Source of the DNA: Opitutia bacterium | GTDB taxonomy: Bacteria > Verrucomicrobiota > Verrucomicrobiia > Opitutales > Opitutaceae | NCBI GenBank assembly: GCA_003142615.1 | Contig: PLMW01000077.1 | Location: forward strand, 8,416 to 56,724 | Direction of reading: 5' to 3' | Length of the DNA stretch: 48,309 nt | Shown: piece by piece, positions 9,245 to 16,985 of the stretch | Numbering within the stretch: position 1 is the stretch's first letter | Layout of the letters: the number at the start of each line of letters is the position of its first letter | Made by a program: the position numbers and the translations under genes | Notes under the pieces: generated by a model | Databases searched by the model: none | Seen by the model: the letters and a program-made list of their open reading frames with translations, nothing else | What the model was told of the DNA's origin: nothing

Positions 9245-9271
9245 AACATGTCAACTAATAGTTGACATGTT
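9245..9271. terminator. Perfect 27-bp inverted repeat between convergent genes
   Basis: Arms of 13 bases, AACATGTCAACTA and TAGTTGACATGTT, match perfectly around a single A. In RNA this could fold as an 11-bp stem with a 5-base loop. It covers the last codons and stop of the PanE-like gene and lies 57 bases beyond the stop of the convergent PKD gene. It may act as a bidirectional terminator, but it has no T-tract and is AT-rich, so a dimeric protein-binding site is equally possible. Confidence 0.5.
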
Positions 9272-10195
9272 CGTCCGCGTGGCGGTGAGCCGCTTGAGGG
9301 TGGTGTAAAGCTCTTCGAGGTGCGGCAGGGTGGCGCCAGCGGCCTGCGCGCGCCGCAGCGGCTCGCCCCAGATCGCCTCGACTTCGACTTCACGGCCGGC
9401 GAGGTAGTCGATGAGGCTCGACGGCTGGTAGGCCCCCATGCGCCGTGTGTGCTCGAATTGCTGCTCGATGAAATCCATCGGGATCACATGCCCGAACCTG
9501 GCTGCGGCCGTGATGACCTCGTTGATCAGCGCCCTCGCCTCCTGCTCCCACCGGGGCGTCGCCAGAATCCGGTCGGTCGGCACGCCGCCGGCGGCGATGG
9601 TCAGCCCGTTGAAGGGAATGTTCCAAACCAGTTTCCGCCAGCGGGCCTCGGCCAGATCATCCACCGCCTCGCACTGCACGCCCGCGCTCCGGAAAAGCGC
9701 CACGAGCCGTCGCACGCGTTCACTCACCGGTCGTCCGAATTCGCTCAGGGTCACATAGCCCGGGGTGAAGATGCGGATCTCGCCCGGCGCCTCCCGCACG
9801 GCGGCGATGAACGCCAGTCCGCCGACCACGCGCTCCGCGCCGAACAGCCCGGCCAGGAGTTCATCCGAGCCGAGCCCATTCTGCAGCGTAAGAATGACGG
9901 TCTGCGGTCCCAGCAGCGGCGGCAGCAGCGTGGCGAGCAGATCGTTGGCCGTATTCTTGAGCGTGATGATGGCCACGTCGACCGGGCCGATTTCGACGGT
10001 GGAGCCGTAAGCCGCCGTGCGGGCCGGCGGCAGTGTCTGCACTCCGCCGGCGTCCCGCAGCGCAATGCCGCGCGCGCGTATTTCCGCCAGACCGCTGCGC
10101 ACGTAGAAATGCACGTCGGCGCCGGCCAGCGCCAGGCGCGCCCCATAGAACGTGCCGATCGCACCGGCGCCGACAATGGCGATTCTGGAAGACAT
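9251..10195 (-). CDS. panE: Ketopantoate reductase-like dehydrogenase (ApbA/PanE family)
   Basis: A 314-residue NAD(P)-dependent dehydrogenase. I start at the ATG at 10195, which leads directly into the Rossmann motif RIAIVGAGAIGTFYGARLA. The family motifs TLKNTAND, LQNGLGSDE, the catalytic-lysine region ARWRKLVWNIPFNGLTI, and SSLIDYLAGREVEVEAIWGE near the C-terminus are all present. PanE reduces 2-dehydropantoate to pantoate for CoA synthesis, but many paralogues reduce other 2-oxo acids. It is the last gene on the strand of the BMC operon, 94 bases after the aldolase, so it could serve the microcompartment pathway. The sequence cannot decide this. A copy of a genome-type repeat precedes the start. 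Confidence 0.85.
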   Translation of the reverse strand: MSSRIAIVGAGAIGTFYGARLALAGADVHFYVRSGLAEIRARGIALRDAGGVQTLPPARTAAYGSTVEIGPVDVAIITLKNTANDLLATLLPPLLGPQTVILTLQNGLGSDELLAGLFGAERVVGGLAFIAAVREAPGEIRIFTPGYVTLSEFGRPVSERVRRLVALFRSAGVQCEAVDDLAEARWRKLVWNIPFNGLTIAAGGVPTDRILATPRWEQEARALINEVITAAARFGHVIPMDFIEQQFEHTRRMGAYQPSSLIDYLAGREVEVEAIWGEPLRRAQAAGATLPHLEELYTTLKRLTATRTNMSTIS

Positions 10196-10216
10196 CAACT
10201 GCGGATTACACAGATG
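10196..10216 (-). repeat. Short GTGTAATCCG-type repeat ahead of the panE-like start
   Basis: Read on the minus strand, the bases just before the ATG are CATCTGTGTAATCCGCAGTTG. They resemble the element ahead of recD2 at 25755-25782, with the shared pieces GTGTAATCCG / GTGGAATCCG followed by a TGGTT-like end. It is a single partial copy, judged by eye. Confidence 0.35.
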
Positions 10217-10289
10217 TACCCGGCTGAGGAAAACCAAATCCTCGACCAGCCGGGCCATTCGCGGGACAAAGCCCTTCCGGACCGGCGGC

Positions 10290-11375
10290 TTATTTCGCCG
10301 CGAGCTGCTTGAGAATCTGCTCGGTGAGCCGCTGCACAAGCGCCTCGATCTGCGGATCCGGCTGCTCGCCGGCCGCGCCTCCGTCCTCGGCGCGCGGCGA
10401 GACCTGGCAGACAACCCCGGGACGGAACTCGCCGTTGTCGCAAAGCTCGCACTCCTTCAGCCCTTCGCGCCGGTCCTGCATGCCGAGGCTCTTGCGCAGG
10501 GTGATGAGGTCCTTCAGTTTCTCGCCGCCGATGGAGCGGAGGCTGCCGCCATTGAGCTGCGAAGCGATCCAGATCACCTGGCAGTAGGCGTCGGTGTTCT
10601 CCATCTTCCAGTAGGCGTCCTCGACATCCTTACCCCAAACGATGACACCGTGGTTCTCCATGATGATGGAATAATGGTCGACGGCGACGCGGGCGACCTC
10701 CTCGGCGACCGCCGGCGTGCCGGGGGTCTCGTATCTGGCGTAGCCGATCTCGCCCAGGAAGACCTCCGCCTCCGGGATCATACACGTGGGCGGGACAACG
10801 CCGGCCACGGCGAAGGCGGTGGCGTGTGGCGGATGGGCGTGCACACAGGCTTTGGCCTTGGGCTGGGCCTTCATGATGGCGAGGTGCGTCCTGGCCTCGC
10901 TGGTGCGCTTGCGGGTGCCGGCGAGCTGATTGCCGTCCAGATCGATGAGGCACATCTCCTCGGGCGTCATGAAACCCTTGGAGATGAGCGTCGGGGTGCA
11001 CAGGACGAGGTTGTCGCCGACGCGGACGGTGACGTTGCCACCGTTGCCGTCGACGTAGTTCTTGGCCCAGATGCGACGGCCGATATCACAGATCCGCTGC
11101 TTGAGCGCTTGAATGGCGGGTGAATTGAAGAATCGCTCGATCTCGGCGAGTGTCTTCGGATCGCCGCCGGGCGTCCATTTAAACTCATAATCGGGCACGA
11201 GGGGCTCCTTCTTCATGGCTGGAACAGGAGCGGTCCGAATGCCGGGCTGGCCGCCGAGTTTGACGCGGCCGTGCAGCAGGTCGCGCGCGGAAGGCGTGAG
11301 AATGGCGTCGGCGGGTGCGGACTCGCCCTTGCGAAGGAGTTCCTCGGCTTCCCTGGCCGTGATGACTTTGCGCAT
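10290..11375 (-). CDS. BMC class II aldolase (fuculose-/rhamnulose-1-phosphate type)
   Basis: A 361-residue class II aldolase/adducin-family enzyme expected to split fuculose-1-P or rhamnulose-1-P into DHAP and lactaldehyde. The zinc ligands are visible as CVHAHPPHATAF and MENHGVIVWG. It is about 140 residues longer than free fuculose aldolases. The N-terminus has an amphipathic helix, ITAREAEELLRKG, and the C-terminus ends in another, PQIEALVQRLTEQILKQL, after a Gly/Ala/Pro linker; both look like BMC encapsulation peptides. Between core and tail is a cysteine group, KECELCDNGEFRPGVVC. It overlaps no gene and follows two BMC-P genes. Confidence 0.9.
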   Translation of the reverse strand: MRKVITAREAEELLRKGESAPADAILTPSARDLLHGRVKLGGQPGIRTAPVPAMKKEPLVPDYEFKWTPGGDPKTLAEIERFFNSPAIQALKQRICDIGRRIWAKNYVDGNGGNVTVRVGDNLVLCTPTLISKGFMTPEEMCLIDLDGNQLAGTRKRTSEARTHLAIMKAQPKAKACVHAHPPHATAFAVAGVVPPTCMIPEAEVFLGEIGYARYETPGTPAVAEEVARVAVDHYSIIMENHGVIVWGKDVEDAYWKMENTDAYCQVIWIASQLNGGSLRSIGGEKLKDLITLRKSLGMQDRREGLKECELCDNGEFRPGVVCQVSPRAEDGGAAGEQPDPQIEALVQRLTEQILKQLAAK

Positions 11376-11387
11376 GGTGAAAATGAA

Positions 11388-11684
11388 TCAGACGGGTGGA
11401 GTGTAGAAAATCCGGTCGACGATGGTGGCGTTGTAGGCGTCGACCGGCGTGGGCTGTTCGAACGGCACCGCCGCCTCGGACCCCTCGGTGAAACCCACGA
11501 TGTGTCCCACGCCCGCGCCCAGGTTGTCGTAAATGACCAGGCTGCTCCCCTTGGCGAGGGGAGCCATCGCCGCACCCTTGAACTGTTCCTTCGACAGGGG
11601 CTGCACGAGCAGGAAGCGGCCGCCCTTGTAGGCGGGATCCTGTTTCGAAAGCGTGACTCTGCCGATGACGTAGCCGAGGCGCAT
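11388..11684 (-). CDS. BMC-P shell pentamer (EutN/CcmL family), copy 1
   Basis: A 98-residue shell vertex protein. The N-terminal strand MRLGYVIGRVTLSKQDP, the segment GGRFLLVQPLS, and the core KGSSLVIYDNLGAGVGHIVG followed by VDAYNATIVDRIFYT are the standard EutN/CcmL pattern. Five copies would cap each vertex of the icosahedral microcompartment shell. It sits 12 bases before the aldolase and follows the second BMC-P gene. It is one of three distinct BMC-P genes in the operon, which matches PVM-type loci that typically carry several pentamer genes. Confidence 0.93.
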   Translation of the reverse strand: MRLGYVIGRVTLSKQDPAYKGGRFLLVQPLSKEQFKGAAMAPLAKGSSLVIYDNLGAGVGHIVGFTEGSEAAVPFEQPTPVDAYNATIVDRIFYTPPV

Positions 11685-11710
11685 GGAGGGCGGGTTCTGG
11701 GCTGGGGAGG

Positions 11711-11989
11711 TTACGAGGCAGGGGCGGGTTGTCCTTCGTCGGCGATGCCGATGATCAGGTTGCGCAGCGGCGATTTCGGATCCTTCACGTAGTCGCGCGT
11801 GGCGGAGCCGTCGGTGGAGAGAATGACGCGCTGGTGCAGACCCGCCCCATGCGGATCGATGGCAAGGATGGGTGCGCCTTCGTCGTGTCCCCGCGCGTCG
11901 AGCGGCTGGCAGATGATCGTGCGGCAGCCATGCAGGCTCGGGTGGCAGACCGTTGAAACGATGACTCCATCGACGCGGGCAAGGATCAT
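11711..11989 (-). CDS. BMC-P shell pentamer (EutN/CcmL family), copy 2
   Basis: A 92-residue vertex protein of the same fold: MILARVDGVIVSTVCHPSLH, then CRTIICQPLD, then LRNLIIGIADEG. It differs from the other two by three cysteines (in VCHPSLHGCRTIICQ) and by lacking the usual GAGxGD-like turn, which is replaced by a longer loop (HGAGLHQRVILSTDGSATRDY). Its start lies 5 bases after the aldehyde dehydrogenase stop, so the two are translated as a tight pair. The cysteines may be structural or could bind metal; nothing in the sequence decides this. Confidence 0.9.
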   Translation of the reverse strand: MILARVDGVIVSTVCHPSLHGCRTIICQPLDARGHDEGAPILAIDPHGAGLHQRVILSTDGSATRDYVKDPKSPLRNLIIGIADEGQPAPAS

Positions 11990-11994
11990 GGCGG

Positions 11995-13533
11995 TCAGTA
12001 GATGCGGAGGTTGTCGACCATCACGCAGCGGCGCGTGCGGGTGAAGGTGCGCGGGTTGGTGATCCCCTCGCCCGTGGTGGTGGCGATCGAGTAGCTCAGG
12101 TAGCCCTCGCCGCCCAAGCCGAGGCCGGCCAAGCTCGGGCCGTTCTTGACGAACAGCGTGGTGTCGAGGGCGCGGGCCATCTGCGTCATGTGGTCCACGT
12201 TGAGCGAATGAATGATGGCGGAATGCTTGTAGCCGTGCTCGGAACGGAGGGCGTAGTCGATGCCCTGCCCGACGCTCTTCACGCGCACCACGGGCAGCAT
12301 GGGCATCATCTGTTCCTCCATTACAAACGGATGATCGAGATGGGTCTCGGCGAAAAGCATCGGCGTGCCGGCGGGCACGGTGGTGCCGGCCTCCCGGGCG
12401 AGAACGGCGGCGTCCCGGCCGATGAGCGCGCGGTTGAGCACCGAATGGGAGCAGCCGCCCGCGTCCTTGGACAGGGTGAACGCAGCGGCGGTGAGTTTTT
12501 CGAACTGGGTGGTACTGAGCTTCACGGCGCCGGCGGCCTGCAGGCCCTCGAGGAACTGGTCGGCGACCGATTCAAGGACAAAGACCTGCTTTTCGCCGAT
12601 GCAGAGGAGATTATTGTCGTAAGCACCGCCCGCGATGATGTCGCGCGCGGCCTTCTTCACGCAGCCGGTGCCGTCGACGAGCACGGGCGGATTGCCGGGG
12701 CCGGCACAGATGGCGCGTTTGCCTGAACGCATGGCGGCCTGCACGACGCCGGGGCCGCCGGTGACGCAGAGCAGGCGGACGAATTCGCTCTTCGCCAGGG
12801 CATCAAACGACTCGAATGTGGGCTTCTCGATCACGCAGACGAGATTCTCGATGCCGAGGGCGGCATGGATCGCCTCGTTATAGGCGCGCACGGCGGTGAC
12901 GGCACAGCGGGCGCCGCCGGGGTGCGGATTGAAGACGACGGAATTGCCCGCGGCGACGATGTTGATGATGTTGCCGCTGATCGTGGGCACGGAATGCGTG
13001 ACGGGCGTGATGGCGCCGACGACGCCGAAGGGGGTGTTTTCCTCCATCGTGATGCCGTGGTCGCCGCTGAGGCCGTAGGGTTTCAGCCATTCAACGCCGG
13101 GCACGAGCTTCACGATCTGGAGCTTCTCGATCTTGTGCTCGAGACGGCCGATCTTGGTCTCCTCGAACTCGAGCCTGCCCCACTCGACCGCCCTGGCCGT
13201 GACCATCTCCTTGACTATGTCGACGACCTTCACGCGGGCGGCCACGCCCTGCTCCTTGAGCTGCAGGAAGGCTTCGTGCGCCGCGGCACAGGCTTCCTTG
13301 GCGTCCTCGAACACGCCGAAGCGCCGCCCGCGCGACGCTGCGCGGGACGAGCCGCCTAGCTGACTCGGAACGGCAGCGGAGGCCTTCGACCCCTCGGCTT
13401 TGTTCGGGGCAGGCGCTGGCGCCGGGGCCGCCGGCCTGTCGCCACCTGCGGCGGGTGCCCGGCCGAGTCCGCGCAACACCTCCTCCACCACAGTGCGGAG
13501 GGTGTTTTCATCAAGTTGCAGTGGTGTGCTCAT
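11995..13533 (-). CDS. pduP: BMC CoA-acylating aldehyde dehydrogenase (PduP-like)
   Basis: A 512-residue CoA-dependent aldehyde dehydrogenase that would oxidise lactaldehyde to lactyl-CoA inside the shell. Residues 5-20 form an amphipathic helix, DENTLRTVVEEVLRGLG, followed by a Pro/Ala linker (about 21-65): a classical N-terminal encapsulation peptide. The catalytic domain follows, with GVVGAITPVTHSVPT, VTGGPGVVQAAMRSGKRAI, and the catalytic cysteine in NNLLCIGEKQVFV. Length and architecture match PduP/EutE of BMC loci. The gene is in the middle of the operon between BMC-P genes. Confidence 0.95.
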   Translation of the reverse strand: MSTPLQLDENTLRTVVEEVLRGLGRAPAAGGDRPAAPAPAPAPNKAEGSKASAAVPSQLGGSSRAASRGRRFGVFEDAKEACAAAHEAFLQLKEQGVAARVKVVDIVKEMVTARAVEWGRLEFEETKIGRLEHKIEKLQIVKLVPGVEWLKPYGLSGDHGITMEENTPFGVVGAITPVTHSVPTISGNIINIVAAGNSVVFNPHPGGARCAVTAVRAYNEAIHAALGIENLVCVIEKPTFESFDALAKSEFVRLLCVTGGPGVVQAAMRSGKRAICAGPGNPPVLVDGTGCVKKAARDIIAGGAYDNNLLCIGEKQVFVLESVADQFLEGLQAAGAVKLSTTQFEKLTAAAFTLSKDAGGCSHSVLNRALIGRDAAVLAREAGTTVPAGTPMLFAETHLDHPFVMEEQMMPMLPVVRVKSVGQGIDYALRSEHGYKHSAIIHSLNVDHMTQMARALDTTLFVKNGPSLAGLGLGGEGYLSYSIATTTGEGITNPRTFTRTRRCVMVDNLRIY

Positions 13534-13593
13534 CGGTGGATGAACTCATGAGTCGCGAGTCATCAGGCGGACCGTGCGCAGCGGCCCGGCCGC

Positions 13594-13905
13594 CTATTTC
13601 TTCGCGGGATAGATTTTCTGGTTCAGGACATCGACGGTATCGACGATGCCGGTGACGACGGCATCGACCGGCAGTGACTTCATGCCGGTGGCCTGCCGGG
13701 CGGAACTGCCCTGGCAGAACAGCACCAGCTCGTCCATGCCGGCGCCGAGCGTGTCGACGGCCACGATGGTGTTGGCGCCCGGACGAAACTGCCCGGGACT
13801 GGCTTCGTCGACGAGCAGCGGTCGAAGGAGCAGCAATTTGCGGCCTTTCATCGCCTCGTCCTTTTTTGTGGCGACGACCTGACCGATGACGCGTGCGAGG
13901 AACAT
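13594..13905 (-). CDS. BMC-P shell pentamer (EutN/CcmL family), copy 3
   Basis: A 103-residue vertex protein. I start at the ATG at 13905 because it gives the standard N-terminus MFLARVIGQVVATKKDEAMKG; the frame upstream is not family-like. Core motifs RKLLLLRPLL, GANTIVAVDTLGAGMDELVL and VDAVVTGIVDTVDVLNQKIY are typical. It has an extended C-terminal helix/tail (NQKIYPAKK) compared with copy 1. It lies 60 bases ahead of the aldehyde dehydrogenase and 75 bases after the third BMC-H. Confidence 0.92.
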   Translation of the reverse strand: MFLARVIGQVVATKKDEAMKGRKLLLLRPLLVDEASPGQFRPGANTIVAVDTLGAGMDELVLFCQGSSARQATGMKSLPVDAVVTGIVDTVDVLNQKIYPAKK

Positions 13906-13980
13906 GGTGTTGGGCGCGGGGCAGAAACCGTCACCGGAACAAACCATCCGGAGGCCGGTCCCGCCTTCGCGCAAAGATGG

Positions 13981-14271
13981 TTATTTCTTCGGAGCCGCGG
14001 GCTTCGGCAGCACGATTTGGACATCGTCATGCGGACGCGCGATCACCTGCACGCTGACGACTTCGCCGACGGCCCGCGCCGCCTGCGCGCCGGCGTCCGT
14101 GGCGGCCTTGACGGCGGCGACATCGCCGGTGACGACAGCGGTCACGAGCGCGTTGCCGACTTGTTTGACGGGACCGACCAGCGTGACGTTGGCCGACTTG
14201 AGCATGGCGTCAGTGCCGGTGACGAGGGCGGTGAGGCCCCGGGTTTCGAGGAGTCCGATGGCTTTGGACAT
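13981..14271 (-). CDS. BMC-H shell hexamer, copy 1 (VGNA pore)
   Basis: A 96-residue single-domain BMC protein. I start at the ATG at 14271 ([19 protein letters not shown]), the normal BMC-H N-terminus; the upstream frame is not conserved. The family pattern continues with [19 protein letters not shown], then [19 protein letters not shown] and [16 protein letters not shown]. The pore loop reads QVGNAL, where the other two copies have GSG or GGG, so its hexamer pore should be wider in chemistry and perhaps narrower in size. The C-terminal tail is Pro/Ala/Lys-rich. It lies just downstream of ackA. Confidence 0.93.
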   Translation of the reverse strand: MSKAIGLLETRGLTALVTGTDAMLKSANVTLVGPVKQVGNALVTAVVTGDVAAVKAATDAGAQAARAVGEVVSVQVIARPHDDVQIVLPKPAAPKK

Positions 14272-14309
14272 AGGATGATGGGCGTTGGAGGTTGCGGTGG
14301 ATGTGAAGA

Positions 14310-15500
14310 TCAATTGCGCGCGGCAAGATAGCGCAGCGTCTCGCGCGCGACGACAAGTTCCTCGTTGGCGGGAATGACCAGCACCTTCGTGCGCGAGGCC
14401 GGTGCGGAGATTTCGCCCTCGGTGCCGCGGAGCGCGTCGTTTTTTACCGGATCGAGCACGATGCCGAGCTGATCGAGGTCGCGCAGGATGGCGGCGCGAA
14501 GGTCGGGAGTGTTCTCCCCGATGCCGGCGGTGAAGACGATCGCCTCGCAGCCGCCGAGTTCAAAGTGCAACGCGCCGATCCAGTGCCTCGCGGAATGGAC
14601 CAACACGTCGAGCGCGAGCCGGGCGCGGGTATTGCCCTGCGCGGCGGCGGCACGGATATCGCGCAGGTCACTGCCCACGCCGGAAAGACCGAGCAGCCCG
14701 CCCTCCTTCGTCATCTGGCGCTCGATTTCGGCGAGCGGCAGGCCGAGCGTCTTAAGCACATACGGCACCGCCGCGGAATCCAGATCACCCACGCGGTTGT
14801 TCTGCGGCAGGCCGGACTGCGGACTGAGCCCCATGCTGGTGCCGATGGCCAGACCGTCACGGATGCCGGTGATGGAACTGCTGCCGCCGAGGTGGCAGGA
14901 GATGACGCGCAGCCCCGGCTGGTCGGGGCTCACCGGCGCGGGTCCGGTCTGGTAAAGGTGGCGGACCCGCTCGGCGATGTCGTTACGGCCCAGCAGCTCG
15001 GCCGAACGCTCGGCAATGAACTTGTGGCTCGCCCCGTGAAAACCATAACGCCGCACGCCCGCCTGATGCCACGTCTCGGGCACGGCGTAACGCGTCGCGG
15101 CTTCGGGCATCCACTGGTAGAAGGCGGTTTCAAAGAGCGCGATGAGCGGCACGCCCGGCAGCTTCTTCTGGAATTGCCTGATGCCGGCGGCATAGGGCGG
15201 GTTGTGGGCGGGCGCGATCTCCTTGAAACCCTCGAGCGCGGCAATCACCCGCTCGTCGGCGGAGACGCAGCCGGTGAGATTGCGGCCCAACACCGTCTTG
15301 AAACCAACGGCGTGCAGATCGGCGGCGGACTGGACGTGCCCCGCGGCCTTGAGCTCCGCGAGGCAATCGTCGATCGTTTTGCCGTAATCCGTGACCCGTT
15401 CGTAGCCGCCCTTGGCCAGCACCGTCACGCCCGCTCCGTCGAAGCGAAAGAGACGAAACTTGAAGGAGGTCGAGCCGAGATTGGCGACGAGAATGTTCAT
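14310..15500 (-). CDS. ackA: Acetate kinase family enzyme of the BMC operon
   Basis: A 396-residue ASKHA-fold kinase that would convert lactyl-phosphate (or another acyl-phosphate) plus ADP to ATP and the acid. Motifs present: [12 protein letters not shown] at the N-terminus, [33 protein letters not shown], and [19 protein letters not shown]. The usual acetate-kinase segment around DTSMGFTPLEG and the following MGTR is changed to [20 protein letters not shown], so substrate preference may have shifted from acetate. No targeting helix is evident, so it may sit outside the shell. It follows a BMC-H gene (start at 15856) with a gap of about 68 bases. Confidence 0.93.
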   Translation of the reverse strand: MNILVANLGSTSFKFRLFRFDGAGVTVLAKGGYERVTDYGKTIDDCLAELKAAGHVQSAADLHAVGFKTVLGRNLTGCVSADERVIAALEGFKEIAPAHNPPYAAGIRQFQKKLPGVPLIALFETAFYQWMPEAATRYAVPETWHQAGVRRYGFHGASHKFIAERSAELLGRNDIAERVRHLYQTGPAPVSPDQPGLRVISCHLGGSSSITGIRDGLAIGTSMGLSPQSGLPQNNRVGDLDSAAVPYVLKTLGLPLAEIERQMTKEGGLLGLSGVGSDLRDIRAAAAQGNTRARLALDVLVHSARHWIGALHFELGGCEAIVFTAGIGENTPDLRAAILRDLDQLGIVLDPVKNDALRGTEGEISAPASRTKVLVIPANEELVVARETLRYLAARN

Positions 15501-15568
15501 GGACGGCGGTCGGTGGTCCGGCGAAAGGCGCAGGCGTTTCGCGGCTCCATTGAAGGAATAAGCGCGAC

Positions 15569-15856
15569 CTAGGCCGCACCAGAGATCCAGCGGCCGAGCT
15601 GGGCGAGTTCCTCGTGGGGACGCGGAATCACCTGCACACTGACGACTTCGCCGACCGTGCCGGCAGCCTCGGCGCCGGCGTCGATGGCGGCCTTCACGGC
15701 GGCGACGTCACCGCGGAAGAACGCGGTCACGTAGCCGCTGCCGACTGCTTCATAGCCGGTCATGGTGACGTTGGCGGCTTTGAGGGCGGAATCCGCGGCT
15801 TCGAGCAGCGCGCAGAGACCCTTCGTTTCAATCATGCCTAGTGCTTCTTGTGTCAT
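15569..15856 (-). CDS. BMC-H shell hexamer, copy 2 (VGSG pore)
   Basis: A 95-residue single-domain BMC protein. I start at the ATG at 15856 ([20 protein letters not shown]). Family motifs: [40 protein letters not shown] and [16 protein letters not shown]. The pore loop is AVGSGY, close to the GSG of PduA-type hexamers. The C-terminal tail ([11 protein letters not shown]) is short. It is followed by ackA and preceded by another BMC-H gene 34 bases away, so the two are a likely tandem duplication that diverged. Confidence 0.94.
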   Translation of the reverse strand: MTQEALGMIETKGLCALLEAADSALKAANVTMTGYEAVGSGYVTAFFRGDVAAVKAAIDAGAEAAGTVGEVVSVQVIPRPHEELAQLGRWISGAA

Positions 15857-15890
15857 GATGGGAAAAGGTTGGGGTGGAGGTTGCGCCGGA

Positions 15891-16160
15891 TCACAAACCG
15901 ACCTGCTTGAGCAGATCGGGGTGCGGGCGGGGAATGACGTGCGAGCAGACGAGCTCGCCGACGCGCTTGGCGGCCTCAGAACCGGCCTCAACGGCGGCTT
16001 TGACACTGCCGACGTCACCTTTGACGACGACGGTTACATAACCGCCGCCGATCTGAATCTGGCGGATGAGCGTGACGCTCGCCGCCTTGACCATGGCGTC
16101 GCTGGCTTCGACGGAGCCGACATAGCCACGGGTTTCTATCATGCCGATGGAATCACTCAT
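15891..16160 (-). CDS. BMC-H shell hexamer, copy 3 (IGGG pore)
   Basis: An 89-residue single-domain BMC protein, the first shell gene in the operon. It begins [20 protein letters not shown] and carries [40 protein letters not shown] and [20 protein letters not shown]. The pore loop is QIGGGY. The cysteine in ELVCSHVI is at a strand position held by serine or valine in the other two copies. As it lies next to pduL it is probably a main facet protein. Confidence 0.94.
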   Translation of the reverse strand: MSDSIGMIETRGYVGSVEASDAMVKAASVTLIRQIQIGGGYVTVVVKGDVGSVKAAVEAGSEAAKRVGELVCSHVIPRPHPDLLKQVGL

Positions 16161-16208
16161 ATTGGTGGATGGATGAGGGTTGAGGTTGTTATGGAAAGCC
16201 GCGGGTGG

Positions 16209-16886
16209 TTATTTCAAAAGCTCGACGGGCGTGTCGGGCTGAAGGGCACAGGCGTTGCCTTCGTCGGTATCGATATGCACCTCGAGGCGGAAGTCGGCAT
16301 GCACGCGTACGAGCAGGCGGTCAAAGACCGTCGCGCACGGACCACCGATGCGGAGCTTCATGTAGTCTCCCTGCTTCACCCCGTAAAACGTGGCGTCGTC
16401 GGGGCTCATGTGCACGTGCGGCGCGGCGCGGATGACGCCTTCCTTCATCTCGAAAAATCCGTTCGGCCCCATAAGCATGCAGCCAGGGGTGCCGGCAATG
16501 TTGCCCGACAGACGGATGGGAATCTCGAAACCGAGCGCAATGGCGTCGGTCAGGGCGAGTTCTACTTGGTTTAGCTCGCGGCACGGACCGAGAATGCGGA
16601 GGTTGGAAATCACACGGCTGCGTGGACCGATGAGCGTGACCATTTCCTGCGCGGCGTATTGGCCTTTCTGATAGAGCCACTTCATCGGGGTGAGGGTACG
16701 GCCCTGGCCAAAAAGCGCTTCGGCCGCCACCGGTGTCAGGTGGCAATGTCGCGCGCTCACGTTTACAACGAGTGGATTCGGAGCGAGCGCCATGTGCGGA
16801 GGCTTCCGCCCCAGTCGTTCATAAAGAACGCGGCGAACCAAATGCTCGACTTCGGCCCGATGCGGTAAAGATGGGGGTGAAAGCAT
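16209..16886 (-). CDS. pduL: PduL phosphotransacylase of the BMC
   Basis: A 225-residue PduL-type phosphotransacylase that would convert lactyl-CoA to lactyl-phosphate and free CoA inside the shell. The first 25 residues include an amphipathic helix, AEVEHLVRRVLYERLG, matching an encapsulation peptide. The two PduL domains carry metal-binding histidines in VNVSARHCHLTP, AAPHVHMSPDDA and EVHIDTDEGNA, and the motif RLSGNIAGTPG between them. This family is unrelated to Pta. It is the first gene of the BMC operon, 99 bases from the divergent DeoR gene. Confidence 0.95.
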   Translation of the reverse strand: MLSPPSLPHRAEVEHLVRRVLYERLGRKPPHMALAPNPLVVNVSARHCHLTPVAAEALFGQGRTLTPMKWLYQKGQYAAQEMVTLIGPRSRVISNLRILGPCRELNQVELALTDAIALGFEIPIRLSGNIAGTPGCMLMGPNGFFEMKEGVIRAAPHVHMSPDDATFYGVKQGDYMKLRIGGPCATVFDRLLVRVHADFRLEVHIDTDEGNACALQPDTPVELLK

Positions 16887-16910
16887 GGAAACTAGTGGCA
16901 GATTTCGGTC

Positions 16911-16939
16911 AGTATTTGGGAGTTATTGAAAGCAGTCAA
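16911..16939 (-). promoter_or_regulatory. Candidate sigma-70 promoter for the BMC operon
   Basis: On the minus strand TTGACT (16939-16934) and AATACT (16916-16911) are separated by exactly 17 bases, with 5/6 and 4/6 matches to the consensus. Transcription would start near 16904, about 18 bases before the pduL ATG. The stretch is AT-rich against a GC-rich background and lies in the 99-base divergent region, so the DeoR protein could act here. A weaker + strand candidate for the DeoR gene is TTGAAA (16926) with CATTAT (16951), spacing 19. Confidence 0.5.
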
Positions 16940-16985
16940 ATAAAAAGTTGCATTATCTATCAAAACATTCCATCCTCTTCCAGAA

